Positions 20,961-28,937 of a DNA stretch of 64,000 nucleotides are shown here, piece by piece. The stretch lies in assembly GCF_002157855.1 (NCBI RefSeq), contig NZ_CP020880.1, positions 992,001 to 1,056,000 of the forward strand, in the 5' to 3' direction. Position 1 is the stretch's first letter. Every line of letters begins with the position of its first letter. A model generated the notes under the pieces. That model had not been told where the DNA came from. It worked only from the letters and a program-made list of their open reading frames with translations, and searched no databases. Position numbers and translations under genes: made by a program. The stretch is from Sutcliffiella horikoshii. GTDB lineage: Bacteria; Bacillota; Bacilli; Bacillales; Bacillaceae_I.

Positions 20961-21626
20961 GTGAAAGTGACAGTTAGGGATGACGTTAAAAGTAAGCTAC
21001 CGTCTTCAAAATACGGCATTATTCATTATAAAGATATTATAGTGGGAGCATCACCTCAAATGTTAAAAGGAAGAATACGTCTTTTCCAAGAATCGCTTCA
21101 CTTAGATTTAGAAGATAAGGATATGAAAGATATTCCTGGGGTCGCTGAGTGGCGTTCTGTATTCAAGGAAACAGGGACAGATCCATCTAGATATCGCCCA
21201 GCCATTGAGGCGTTGTACCGTAGGGTGAAAAAAGGACAATTCCTAGAACCATTTAATTCCGCAGTGGATTTGAATAACTTCTTTTCGATGAAATATGAAA
21301 TACCATTTGGAATTTATGATGCTGACAAGATTAGTGGCGATGTAACGATTGCAGTGGGAGATGAGACGGCAAGCTATGAGGGTTTGAATGGACGGGAAAT
21401 TAAGCTATCTCAGATGCTTCACACTCGTGATGGTGAAGGTTCATTTGGAAGTCCATTTGTTGATAGTCGTAGGACAGCAATTTCAGAGGAAAGCATTTCT
21501 GCGTTGCATGTTGTCTATTTTAAGCCTTCTATGCGTAAGGAGGAATGTGAAGAAATGCTTGCGGCGATTAGCGAAATGTTTCTACAGGTTCATGGTGGAA
21601 CGAGCGAGTATTGGGTTTTGGATTAA
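20961..21626 (+). CDS. B3/B4 tRNA-binding domain protein
   Basis: 221 aa from GTG 20961 (AAAGGG 8 nt upstream; the GTG at 20952 overlaps the SD). It is a stand-alone version of the B3/B4 domain of phenylalanyl-tRNA synthetase beta. Visible: WRSVFKETGTDPSRYRPAIE, LVDLNNFFSMKYEIPFGIYD-like core (here AVDLNNFFS) and GSFGSPFVDSRRTAISEE. Such proteins are thought to bind or edit tRNA or amino acids, but the function is not established. Monocistronic, 38 nt before the NERD gene, so co-transcription is possible. Confidence 0.85.
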   Translation: MKVTVRDDVKSKLPSSKYGIIHYKDIIVGASPQMLKGRIRLFQESLHLDLEDKDMKDIPGVAEWRSVFKETGTDPSRYRPAIEALYRRVKKGQFLEPFNSAVDLNNFFSMKYEIPFGIYDADKISGDVTIAVGDETASYEGLNGREIKLSQMLHTRDGEGSFGSPFVDSRRTAISEESISALHVVYFKPSMRKEECEEMLAAISEMFLQVHGGTSEYWVLD

Positions 21627-21682
21627 AAGTAGGTAATTAGGTTTGCCTGCTTTTAAATATTTTTGTGATGGGAGTGTTGTGG

Positions 21683-22633
21683 ATGAGTTTTATGTTGAAG
21701 GAGCGTATGGAGTCAGAGGAGCTTATGTTATTAAGGTTGCTGAAGGCCCGCGGCGGATTAGTGGATGATAGTCGATTTTGGAATCTGGAAAAAGGTTACC
21801 AAGGAGAGATGCTGTTCGATAAATGGTTTTCTGGTGTAGATGGGGAGTGGATTGTTGTAAATGATTTGCTGTTGGAACACGGAGGAAGTTTGTTTCAAAT
21901 TGACTCCCTTGTAATAGGCGGAGATCGGGTGTACTTGTTTGAAGTGAAGAATTTTGAAGGGGATTTCTTACTTGAAAAAGACAGGTGGTATTCCGGCAGT
22001 AAAGAAATTAAAGATCCCTTATCACAAATGCAACGATGCGAAACCGCGTTAAGACAACTCCTCAGCAGCCTCGGATATCAACTCCCCATAGAATCTAGCC
22101 TCATATTTATTAACCCCGAGTTTACCCTTTTTAATTGCTCACCTAAATTACCAATTATATTTTGGTCCCAGTTAAATCGATTTTGCCATAAATTATTGAA
22201 GCAATCTGCCAGTTCAGGAAAGTTACATGCACGTCACTCTCGCTTGGCTGAGAAGTTATGCGAATTGCATATGGAGAAGTCGCCCTATGAACGGCTGCCC
22301 GAGTATAGGTATGAGGAGTTGCGGAAGGGGATTGTTTGTGTTGGGTGTGGGGGGATGGGGGTTCGCCATCATTATAGAATGATTGAGTGTGAAAGTTGTG
22401 GAAGTAAGGAAGCTTTGGATACGGCTTTGTTAAGGTCTATAAATGAGTGTCGTAGTTTGTTTCCACAAATAAAAATCTCTACAAAGATCATTCATGATTG
22501 GATTGGGGAAACTGTTTCTAAGAAAGTAATTCAAAGGGTTTTGCAAATTAACTTTTCATTAATTGGATATGGAAAATCGGCTAATTATGTAAAGGAGACG
22601 CAAAGATTAATAAGAACTGATATAAAAGCTTGA
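21683..22633 (+). CDS. NERD domain protein with C-terminal zinc ribbon
   Basis: 316 aa from ATG 21683 (SD GGGAGTG). The NERD domain (residues about 35-150) is related to PD-(D/E)xK nucleases; the likely active-site residues are in FQIDSLVIGG and VYLFEVKNFEG (D, then ExK). The C-terminal third holds a zinc ribbon, CVGCGGMG and CESCGSKE, then a basic HTH-like tail. Such proteins are common in bacilli and usually unassigned; a role in DNA handling or defence is inference. There is no hairpin terminator; the gene is followed directly by the tandem arrays and the G-poor tract. Confidence 0.85.
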   Translation: MSFMLKERMESEELMLLRLLKARGGLVDDSRFWNLEKGYQGEMLFDKWFSGVDGEWIVVNDLLLEHGGSLFQIDSLVIGGDRVYLFEVKNFEGDFLLEKDRWYSGSKEIKDPLSQMQRCETALRQLLSSLGYQLPIESSLIFINPEFTLFNCSPKLPIIFWSQLNRFCHKLLKQSASSGKLHARHSRLAEKLCELHMEKSPYERLPEYRYEELRKGIVCVGCGGMGVRHHYRMIECESCGSKEALDTALLRSINECRSLFPQIKISTKIIHDWIGETVSKKVIQRVLQINFSLIGYGKSANYVKETQRLIRTDIKA

Positions 22634-22678
22634 TAATTTAAAATTTGGTGACTCCAGGGGTTAGCCAAAAGGTGGAAA

Positions 22679-22920
22679 CATTGTCTTCGTATGAGCCGAA
22701 TGACTCCCTCTGTAAGAGGAAAGTATAGAACATTGTCCTCGTATGAAATGAATGACTCCCTCAGCCAGTGAAAAGTGGGAAACATTGTCCTCGTACGAGC
22801 TGAATAACTCCCTCAGCCAGTGAAAATTGGGAAGCATTGTCCTCGTACGAGCTGAATGACTCCCTCACCCATTGAAAGTAGGGAAACATTGTCCTCGTAC
22901 GAGACAAATGCTTCGGAGCC
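22679..22920. repeat. Tandem array with exact 52-bp period, about 4.7 copies
   Basis: The block CATTGTCCTCGTA (first copy CATTGTCTTCGTA) starts at 22679, 22731, 22783, 22835 and 22887, every step exactly 52 bp. Copies differ by substitutions only. Copies 3 to 5 contain the palindrome CTCGTACGAG; all share GACTCCCTC or a close variant. 52 is not a multiple of 3, so the array is not coding. Confidence 0.92.
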
Positions 22921-23115
22921 AACCCCTAGTTACCCAAAAACCTTCTAACAAAGATCCAACCCCAACCCCTAGTTACCCAAAAACCTTCTAACAAAGATCC
23001 AACCCCAACCCCTAGTTACCCAAAACCTTCTAACAAAGATCCAACCCCAACCCCTAGTTACCCAAAACCTTCTAACAAGATCCAACCCCAACCCCCAGTT
23101 ACCCAAAACCTTCTA
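22921..23115. repeat. Tandem array with 41-43-bp period, five copies
   Basis: The block AACCCCTAGTTACCC (last copy AACCCCCAGTTACCC) starts at 22921, 22964, 23007, 23049 and 23090. Period loss comes from single-A deletions. The unit is very poor in G on the plus strand. Confidence 0.92.
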
Positions 23116-23242
23116 ACAAAAACCCAACCCAAAATCCCAAAACCACTTCCCAAAAAACAAAACAAAAATCCCTCACACAATTCCCAAGCCCCCCACATAA
23201 ACATATCTACAAGGAACATTACCCAGAGGAAGGGGCAAGCCT

Positions 23243-24133
23243 ATGAGAGATAAGCTGAAAGAACATATTCAGAATCGCCTTGATACTTATGTTTACAAAA
23301 GCAAGCAAACGAGTAGAACAATTATGAACGATGTCACCATAAAACGAAAACAAGATGCACATATACGCAGGGGAGCGGAGATAGTTAAGTGCAGTGCGAC
23401 GGCGAGGATTCATTCAATTCATGAGGATGAACAGCAGCGGGAGGCCACTGTTTTTTACGAGATTCACGTTCGGTATCTAATAAAGCAAAGAGAGAAGTTG
23501 TATCTAGAGGAAGAAGCAGATCAGCGTTACTCTGAATGGATGGATGGTGAACTTATACAAGACTTCTCCATTCAGGATGAGGGGGATCGGACTTCACCTC
23601 GGTTTATTCCGCCACAAGAGGAGGATGAAGAACAGGAGCCATTGCGTTTTAAATATAGTCGGGTGGAAGCAGTTAGGTATGCGGAGCAATATTGGAACAG
23701 CCATAATCCTCAGTTTAAAAAGTTTGAGGTAAATTGTACAAATTATATTTCGCAGTGTTTGTATGCTGGTGGGGCGCCGATGGTTGGGTATCCGAAGAAA
23801 TCTGGTGGTTGGTGGATGCGTAATAATGATTGGAGTTATACGTGGGCAGTGGCGCATGCCCTCAGGTGGTATTTGCCAAGCGCAAAGCAAGGTCTGAAAG
23901 CGAAAGAAGTAAGCAATGTGTCGCAGCTGATGCCTGGTGATGTAATCTGTTATGATTTTGAGGGGGATGGTCGTTTTGATCATAATACGATTGTGGTTGC
24001 AAAGGATGAGAATGGGGAGCCATTAGTGAATGCCAACACGTATAACTCGCGGATGAGGTATTGGAAATATGAAGATTCCACTGCGTATACCCCGAATATT
24101 AAATATAAATTTTTCCACGTCTTAGACCGTTAG
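23243..24133 (+). CDS. Amidase_6-like cysteine hydrolase without signal peptide
   Basis: 296 aa. The C-terminal half (residues about 135-296) matches the Amidase_6 family: SRVEAVRYAEQYWNSHNPQF, then NCTNYISQCLYAGGAPM with candidate nucleophile Cys165, and GRFDHNTIVVAK with His247. The N-terminal 130 residues are charged, with a run of acidic residues at 126-132, and show no signal peptide or membrane segment, unlike most secreted members. SD GAGGAAGGGG. Relatives are thought to cut peptidoglycan or peptides. A cytoplasmic, forespore or mother-cell location is inference. Confidence 0.8.
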   Translation: MRDKLKEHIQNRLDTYVYKSKQTSRTIMNDVTIKRKQDAHIRRGAEIVKCSATARIHSIHEDEQQREATVFYEIHVRYLIKQREKLYLEEEADQRYSEWMDGELIQDFSIQDEGDRTSPRFIPPQEEDEEQEPLRFKYSRVEAVRYAEQYWNSHNPQFKKFEVNCTNYISQCLYAGGAPMVGYPKKSGGWWMRNNDWSYTWAVAHALRWYLPSAKQGLKAKEVSNVSQLMPGDVICYDFEGDGRFDHNTIVVAKDENGEPLVNANTYNSRMRYWKYEDSTAYTPNIKYKFFHVLDR

Positions 24134-24208
24134 TAGATACTTGATTCCAATGCGATAAAAAGGTATTGTTGTATAGGATGAAAGTGAAAGAAATATGAGG
24201 TGACGATT

Positions 24209-24700
24209 GTGGGATTACATGTGGTATTATATCAGCCAGAGATTCCAGCTAATACAGGAAATATTGCTAGAACTTGTGCAGCTACGAACACAACATTGCA
24301 TTTGATCAGACCGCTTGGCTTTTCGACGGACGATAAGATGTTGAAGCGTGCGGGACTTGATTATTGGGAATTTGTGAATGTGGTTTATTATGATTCTTTG
24401 GATGAGTTGTTTGAAAAAAATAAAGAAGCGGAATTCTTCTATATTACGAAGTTTGGGATGAAGCCGCATACTTCATTTGATTACAGCAACTTGGATAAGG
24501 ACTACTTCTTTGTGTTTGGAAGAGAGACGACAGGTTTACCAAAAGATTTGATTCAGAGTAACTTGGATCAGTGTTTGCGTTTGCCGATGACGAAGAATGT
24601 AAGGTCGTTGAATTTGTCCAATACGGCAGCGATATTAATATATGAAGCATTGCGCCAACAGGATTATCCGAATCTTTCTATAGAGTTTCCGGAAGAATAA
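24209..24700 (+). CDS. trmL: tRNA (cytidine/uridine-34 2'-O-)-methyltransferase TrmL
   Basis: 163 aa from GTG 24209 (SD GAGGTGA; GTG 24200 overlaps it). SPOUT-fold enzyme that methylates the wobble ribose of certain tRNA-Leu. Visible are HVVLYQPEIPANTGNIARTC at the N-terminus, FVFGRETTGLPKDL, and RSLNLSNTAAILIYEALRQQ, which forms the SAM-binding knot. B. subtilis homologue: CspR. Its substrate tRNAs, Leu-TAA and Leu-CAA, are encoded 5 kb upstream, which may be chance. A strong terminator follows. Confidence 0.95.
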   Translation: MGLHVVLYQPEIPANTGNIARTCAATNTTLHLIRPLGFSTDDKMLKRAGLDYWEFVNVVYYDSLDELFEKNKEAEFFYITKFGMKPHTSFDYSNLDKDYFFVFGRETTGLPKDLIQSNLDQCLRLPMTKNVRSLNLSNTAAILIYEALRQQDYPNLSIEFPEE

Positions 24701-24755
24701 AGAGAAGCCCTCTACCTTTCAAGCAAAAGTTGAAAGATGGAGGGCTTCTTTATTT
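24701..24755 (+). terminator. Terminator of trmL
   Basis: AGAAGCCCTCTACCTTTCAA pairs with TTGAAAGATGGAGGGCTTCT, nearly perfect over 20 bp, followed by TTTATTT. It could also serve the convergent small gene. Confidence 0.9.
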
Positions 24756-24762
24756 ATGCGAT

Positions 24763-24864
24763 TTACTTTTTGCGTGTGCCTGGGCGCTCGTTATAGCCAG
24801 CAGTGAAGATAGCTGTAAGGAATGCAATACATACGCCTAAGATTAAGAATCCAGATGTACCCAT
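24763..24864 (-). CDS. Small single-pass membrane protein of 33 aa
   Basis: ATG 24864 with SD AGGAGG 8 nt upstream; 33 codons. The sequence MGTSGFLILGVCIAFLTAIF starts one hydrophobic helix, followed by the polar tail TAGYNERPGTRKK. This pattern (one helix, then a basic tail) is that of bacterial small membrane proteins. I do not know a function. It is convergent with trmL and shares its terminator. Confidence 0.7.
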   Translation of the reverse strand: MGTSGFLILGVCIAFLTAIFTAGYNERPGTRKK

Positions 24865-24987
24865 GTTTGGTTCCTCCTTATGTAGGTTTAGTTCATGTAA
24901 GCATACTATCTATATTATAGCCCAATGGACGAGTTATGTGAATGAAATCTGTGGATAATTTTTGACAGTGTTATTTTTTAACTCCCT

Positions 24988-25112
24988 GTTGCCTTCCGTT
25001 CCGGGTGTTCGCTTTTCGAGGGGTGGTGTTTTACCTTCCCCGGCTACGCCTGTGGGGTCTCAACCTACCGCTACATCCCTCCAGAGTCTCACATCTTGCA
25101 CTTCAGGTAACA
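24988..25112. repeat. Dispersed GC-rich intergenic repeat, copy 2
   Basis: Shares CGGCTACGCCTGTGGGGTCT, CAACCTACCGCTA and CCTTCCGTTCCGGGTG-like flanks with the copy at 43896. It is the most diverged copy, and its ends (CTGTTGCC, GGTAACAG) still form an imperfect terminal inverted repeat. Confidence 0.75.
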
Positions 25113-25159
25113 GGGGGAAATCTTACATTCATTTATATACGTACAAACTTTTAAAAAAA

Positions 25160-25188
25160 GCATGTTTCACTCCCACAGCGCATAGAGT
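25160..25188 (+). promoter_or_regulatory. Candidate sigma-E promoter of prkA
   Basis: GCATGTTT, 13-nt spacer, CATAGAGT (25181-25188), close to the mother-cell sigma-E pattern with -10 CATACANT. B. subtilis prkA is expressed in sporulation, which supports the reading. Confidence 0.4.
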
Positions 25189-25241
25189 ATATTAATCACG
25201 CAATCACGACTCTTGAAGCTGTAATAAAAGGGGAGGTCCTT

Positions 25242-27137
25242 ATGGATATTTTACGTAAAATTGAAAAGTATCGGGAAGAAGAACAGAGGCTGAAGTGGGA
25301 AGGAACCTTCGGGCAGTACTTGGAGATTTTGAAAGAAGAACCATGGGTAGCTCAATCCGCACATTCACGGGTTTACAATATGATTAAAGATGCTGGGGTA
25401 GAAGAGGTCAATGGGCAGCGGAAGTATAATTTCTTTAGCAATGCCCTTTTTGGTTTAGAAGAAGCGTTGGAGCGGTTGGTGGAGGAGTATTTCCATCCGG
25501 CTGCGAAAAGATTGGATGTTAGAAAGAGGATCTTATTATTAATGGGGCCTGTAAGTGGAGGGAAATCCACGCTCGTCACCATCCTTAAACGCGGACTTGA
25601 GCAGTACACACATACGGATAGAGGAGCGGTCTATGCCATTAAGGGCTGCCCGATGCATGAGGATCCGCTGCATTTAATTCCGCACCATTTACGAGAGGAT
25701 TTTCACAATGAGTATGGTGTTAGGATTGAAGGGAATCTGTCGCCTTTAAATATGATGAGGCTTGAAAAGGAATATGGGGGCAGAATTGAAGATGTGCTGG
25801 TGGAGCGCATTTTTCTATCAGAAAATCAGCGTGTCGGGATTGGTACATTCAGTCCGTCTGATCCGAAATCACAGGATATTGCTGACTTGACTGGAAGCAT
25901 CGACTTCTCGACGATTGCAGAGTTCGGTTCTGAGTCTGATCCACGTGCATATCGTTTTGACGGGGAGCTGAACAAGGCGAACCGCGGGATGATGGAGTTC
26001 CAGGAGATGTTGAAATGTGATGAGAAGTTCTTGTGGCATCTATTATCCTTGACGCAAGAAGGAAATTTCAAAGCAGGACGATTCGCTTTAATTAGTGCGG
26101 ATGAGCTCATTGTCGCGCATACGAATGAAACGGAGTATCGCTCTTTCATCTCCAATAAAAAGAATGAAGCCTTGCATTCGCGTATTATCGTGATGCCGGT
26201 TCCATATAACTTAAGGCTTTCTGAGGAAGAGAGAATTTATGAAAAGATGATCAATGAGAGTGATGTGGCAAATGTCCATATTGCGCCGCATACGCTTAGG
26301 GTTGCTGCGATGTTTACGATTCTGACCAGATTGAAAGAAGCCAAACGTGGCGATATTGACCTTGTGAAGAAAATGCGCCTGTATGATGGGGAATCTGTGG
26401 AAGGCTTCAACTCTGTGGATGTTCAAGAGCTCAAGAAAGAGTATGCTGATGAAGGGATGAGCGGAATTGATCCACGTTATGTGATCAACCGGATTTCGTC
26501 CACCATCATTCGCAAAGAAATTCCGTCCATTAATGCGCTTGATGTTCTGCGTTCTTTAAAAGAAGGGCTGGATCAGCATGCTTCTATATCTAATGAAGAT
26601 AGAGAGAGATTCTTAAACTTCATTTCAGTAGCGAGAAAAGAATATGATAATATTGCGAAGAAAGAAGTTCAGAAAGCATTTGTGTATTCGTATGAAGAGT
26701 CTGCGAAGACATTGATGGATAACTATCTGGATAATGTCGAGGCATATTGTAATAAAGCGAAACTCAGAGATCCTCTTACTGGGGAAGAGATGAGTGCGGA
26801 TGAGAAATTGATGCGTTCTATTGAGGAGCAGATTGGTATTTCTGAAAACGCGAAGAAGGCATTCCGCGAAGAGATCCTTATTAGAATTTCTGCTTATGCG
26901 CGAAAAGGGAAGCGATTTGACTACAACTCCCATGAGCGCTTAAGGGAAGCAATCCAGAAGAAGCTGTTTGCAGATCTGAAGGATGTAGTGAAGATCACGA
27001 CTTCTTCCAAGACTCCGGATGAAACTCAGCTGAAGAAAATAAATGAAGTGGTAGCGCGCTTGATTGATGAACATGGCTATAACTCCACTTCAGCCAATGA
27101 TCTACTAAGGTATGTAGGTAGTTTATTAAACAGGTAA
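25242..27137 (+). CDS. prkA: PrkA AAA+ protein (sporulation-associated kinase/protease)
   Basis: 631 aa, the same length as B. subtilis PrkA. The N-terminal AAA+ domain holds Walker A GPVSGGKST at residues 102-110, and the C-terminal region resembles a kinase-like domain. It has been described as a serine protein kinase and more recently as having Lon-like proteolytic activity; it affects sporulation through ScoC and sigma-K. SD GGGGAGG. It is followed by a 51-aa ORF and yhbH, the usual PrkA-YhbH pairing (PrkA-DUF444), which suggests a joint function. Confidence 0.95.
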   Translation: MDILRKIEKYREEEQRLKWEGTFGQYLEILKEEPWVAQSAHSRVYNMIKDAGVEEVNGQRKYNFFSNALFGLEEALERLVEEYFHPAAKRLDVRKRILLLMGPVSGGKSTLVTILKRGLEQYTHTDRGAVYAIKGCPMHEDPLHLIPHHLREDFHNEYGVRIEGNLSPLNMMRLEKEYGGRIEDVLVERIFLSENQRVGIGTFSPSDPKSQDIADLTGSIDFSTIAEFGSESDPRAYRFDGELNKANRGMMEFQEMLKCDEKFLWHLLSLTQEGNFKAGRFALISADELIVAHTNETEYRSFISNKKNEALHSRIIVMPVPYNLRLSEEERIYEKMINESDVANVHIAPHTLRVAAMFTILTRLKEAKRGDIDLVKKMRLYDGESVEGFNSVDVQELKKEYADEGMSGIDPRYVINRISSTIIRKEIPSINALDVLRSLKEGLDQHASISNEDRERFLNFISVARKEYDNIAKKEVQKAFVYSYEESAKTLMDNYLDNVEAYCNKAKLRDPLTGEEMSADEKLMRSIEEQIGISENAKKAFREEILIRISAYARKGKRFDYNSHERLREAIQKKLFADLKDVVKITTSSKTPDETQLKKINEVVARLIDEHGYNSTSANDLLRYVGSLLNR

Positions 27138-27231
27138 CAGGTTGGCAGCGGTAATGATTCCCGCTGCTTTTTTCCATGTATAGGTTTGTAAATTCAAAAT
27201 AAGGGGAAATTATTAGTAAGAGGTGATTACA

Positions 27232-27387
27232 ATGAGTAAAGAAAAAACCTATGAAAATACAATGGCACCAAATGAAAAAGAAATGGAAAAGCTGGCAAAG
27301 GAAATGGAGCAGCTGAAGGAAAATAAAACCGACAGAGAGCGTAGTCCTAAGCAGCATAATAACAACTCGGAAAATGAAAAAGAATAA
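27232..27387 (+). CDS. Small hydrophilic protein of 51 aa between prkA and yhbH
   Basis: ATG 27232 with SD GAGGTGATT; 51 codons to TAA. Very charged: MSKEKTYENTMAPNEKEMEK, then a heptad-like stretch LAKEMEQLKENK and an N/E/K-rich end. A short coiled coil is possible. No known family is recognised. A terminator follows directly, so it probably ends the prkA transcript. It may be a sporulation protein, judged only from its position. Confidence 0.6.
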   Translation: MSKEKTYENTMAPNEKEMEKLAKEMEQLKENKTDRERSPKQHNNNSENEKE

Positions 27388-27391
27388 TCAT

Positions 27392-27420
27392 ACCTTCCAG
27401 TAATTTTGGGAGGTTTTTTT
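27392..27420 (+). terminator. Terminator after the 51-aa ORF
   Basis: ACCTTCC pairs with GGGAGGT around a 9-nt loop, then seven T. Confidence 0.75.
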
Positions 27421-27694
27421 GTTGTATATAAAGATATTCATCGTATAGTACGACCATCTATCAGCATAAGATTATTATTACTAACAATCGATTACACGCT
27501 TGTCTCATTTATAGAAATGCGAGCCTAATTATCCAAATAATCTGTCAATTATTTGAGATATGTGCATAGGATAGAGTAACCAACCCTAATTGTCGCAAAG
27601 GTTGGATTCATTAAATTTCACCAAGATATTTTATGAAAATAGTGATGAAAAGGTTCCTAGAAACGTAAAATGAATTAAATAGGGAGGGATATCG
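27421..27694. other. yhbH upstream region
   Basis: AT-rich, no ORF. CATAGGAT near 27565 could be a weak sigma-E -10, but no good -35 is seen. SD AGGGAGGG precedes the yhbH ATG. Confidence 0.4.
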
Positions 27695-28864
27695 ATGACA
27701 ATGTCAGATGATACGAATTTTGTAGTGTCCAAAGAGGATTGGTCCCTCCATCGAAAAGGCCACGACGACCAAAAACGCCATCAGGAAAAGGTCCAGGAGG
27801 CTATCAAAAATAACTTACCAGATCTTATTACTGAAGAAAACATTGTAATGTCCAATGGCAGAGAGGTCGTTAAGATCCCAATCAGGTCTCTAGATGAGTA
27901 CAGAATTCGTTATAATTATGACAAAAACAAACATGTTGGCCAAGGAGATGGAGACAGTCAGGTAGGGGATGTTGTTGCCAGGGACGGGTCGGGTCAGCAG
28001 AAGGGTCCAGGTAAGGGGCAAGGAGCGGGTGATCAGGCTGGAGAGGACTATTATGAGGCTGAAGTGTCCTTAATGGATCTTGAAGCGGCACTTTTCAACC
28101 AGCTTGAGCTGCCGAACTTGCAGCAAAAAGAGCGAGATGAGAATATCATTGAGCACTATGAATTTAATGATATCAGACGCACAGGTCTTATGGGGAATAT
28201 AGATAAAAAACGTACGATGATGTCCGCCTATAAGCGGAACGCGATGACAGGTACGGCAAGCTTCCATCCAATCTATCAGGAAGATCTTAAATTTAAAACC
28301 TGGAATGAAGTGGTGAAGCCGGATTCCAAAGCAGTAGTACTGATGATGATGGATACGAGCGGATCAATGGGGATGTGGGAGAAATATATGGCGCGTAGCT
28401 TTTTCTTTTGGATGACGCGATTCCTTAGAACAAAGTACGAGACAGTGGATATTGAATTTATTGCTCACCATACCGAGGCGAAAGTTGTAAGTGAAGAGGA
28501 TTTCTTTTCAAAGGGAGAAAGTGGAGGGACGATTTGTTCATCCGCCTACCGGAAAGCTCTGGAGCTAATCGATTCAAAGTACAATCCTACTCGGTTCAAT
28601 ATTTATCCTTTCCACTTTTCGGACGGTGATAATCTGACTTCTGACAATCAGCGTTGTGTAAAATTGGTAGCGGAACTGATGAAAGTTTCCAATATGTTCG
28701 GGTACGGGGAAGTCAATCAGTATAACAGGCATTCCACACTAATGTCGGCTTATAAGAATGTTAGTGACGAGAAGTTCAGGCATTACATTTTGAAGCAAAA
28801 ACCAGATGTCTTCCATGCGATGAGGGAGTTTTTCAAAAAGGAGCAAAATAAAAAGTTTGCTTAA
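27695..28864 (+). CDS. yhbH: YhbH, DUF444 sporulation protein
   Basis: 389 aa. DUF444 proteins pair with PrkA in many bacteria. Residues about 90-120 form a low-complexity Gly/Gln-rich linker ([20 protein letters not shown]). The C-terminal half is a von Willebrand A-like domain with the metal-binding motif DTSGSMG following VVLMMM. B. subtilis yhbH is a sporulation gene under sigma-E. The first of two copies of a 28-bp terminator sequence follows 6 nt after the stop. Confidence 0.93.
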   Translation: MTMSDDTNFVVSKEDWSLHRKGHDDQKRHQEKVQEAIKNNLPDLITEENIVMSNGREVVKIPIRSLDEYRIRYNYDKNKHVGQGDGDSQVGDVVARDGSGQQKGPGKGQGAGDQAGEDYYEAEVSLMDLEAALFNQLELPNLQQKERDENIIEHYEFNDIRRTGLMGNIDKKRTMMSAYKRNAMTGTASFHPIYQEDLKFKTWNEVVKPDSKAVVLMMMDTSGSMGMWEKYMARSFFFWMTRFLRTKYETVDIEFIAHHTEAKVVSEEDFFSKGESGGTICSSAYRKALELIDSKYNPTRFNIYPFHFSDGDNLTSDNQRCVKLVAELMKVSNMFGYGEVNQYNRHSTLMSAYKNVSDEKFRHYILKQKPDVFHAMREFFKKEQNKKFA

Positions 28865-28869
28865 CTAAA

Positions 28870-28897
28870 ACCAGCCGAGGGGCTGGTTTTTCTTATG
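28870..28897 (+). terminator. yhbH terminator, direct-repeat copy 1
   Basis: CCAGCC GAGG GGCTGG plus TTTTTC forms a compact terminator. The 28 bp from 28870 recur without change at 42497-42524, flanking the 13.6-kb module between them. Confidence 0.9.
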
Positions 28898-28937
28898 GTA
28901 TAGCTAGAATGTTGGAGAGAGCTTTAGCTCGATTTAG

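Larger units (their letters stand above)
22634..23242. other. 609-bp non-coding region with two tandem-repeat arrays
   Basis: It consists of a 52-bp-period array (22679-22920), a 41-43-bp-period array (22921-23115) and a tract nearly devoid of G (23098-23212). No gene is seen. Confidence 0.85.

Noticed and set aside
22679..23115. Possible CRISPR array
   Set aside because: Units are repeated head to tail without unique spacers, and no cas gene is near.
24962..25195. 77-codon frame on the plus strand
   Set aside because: It lies in the dispersed repeat and has no SD; composition reflects the repeat.
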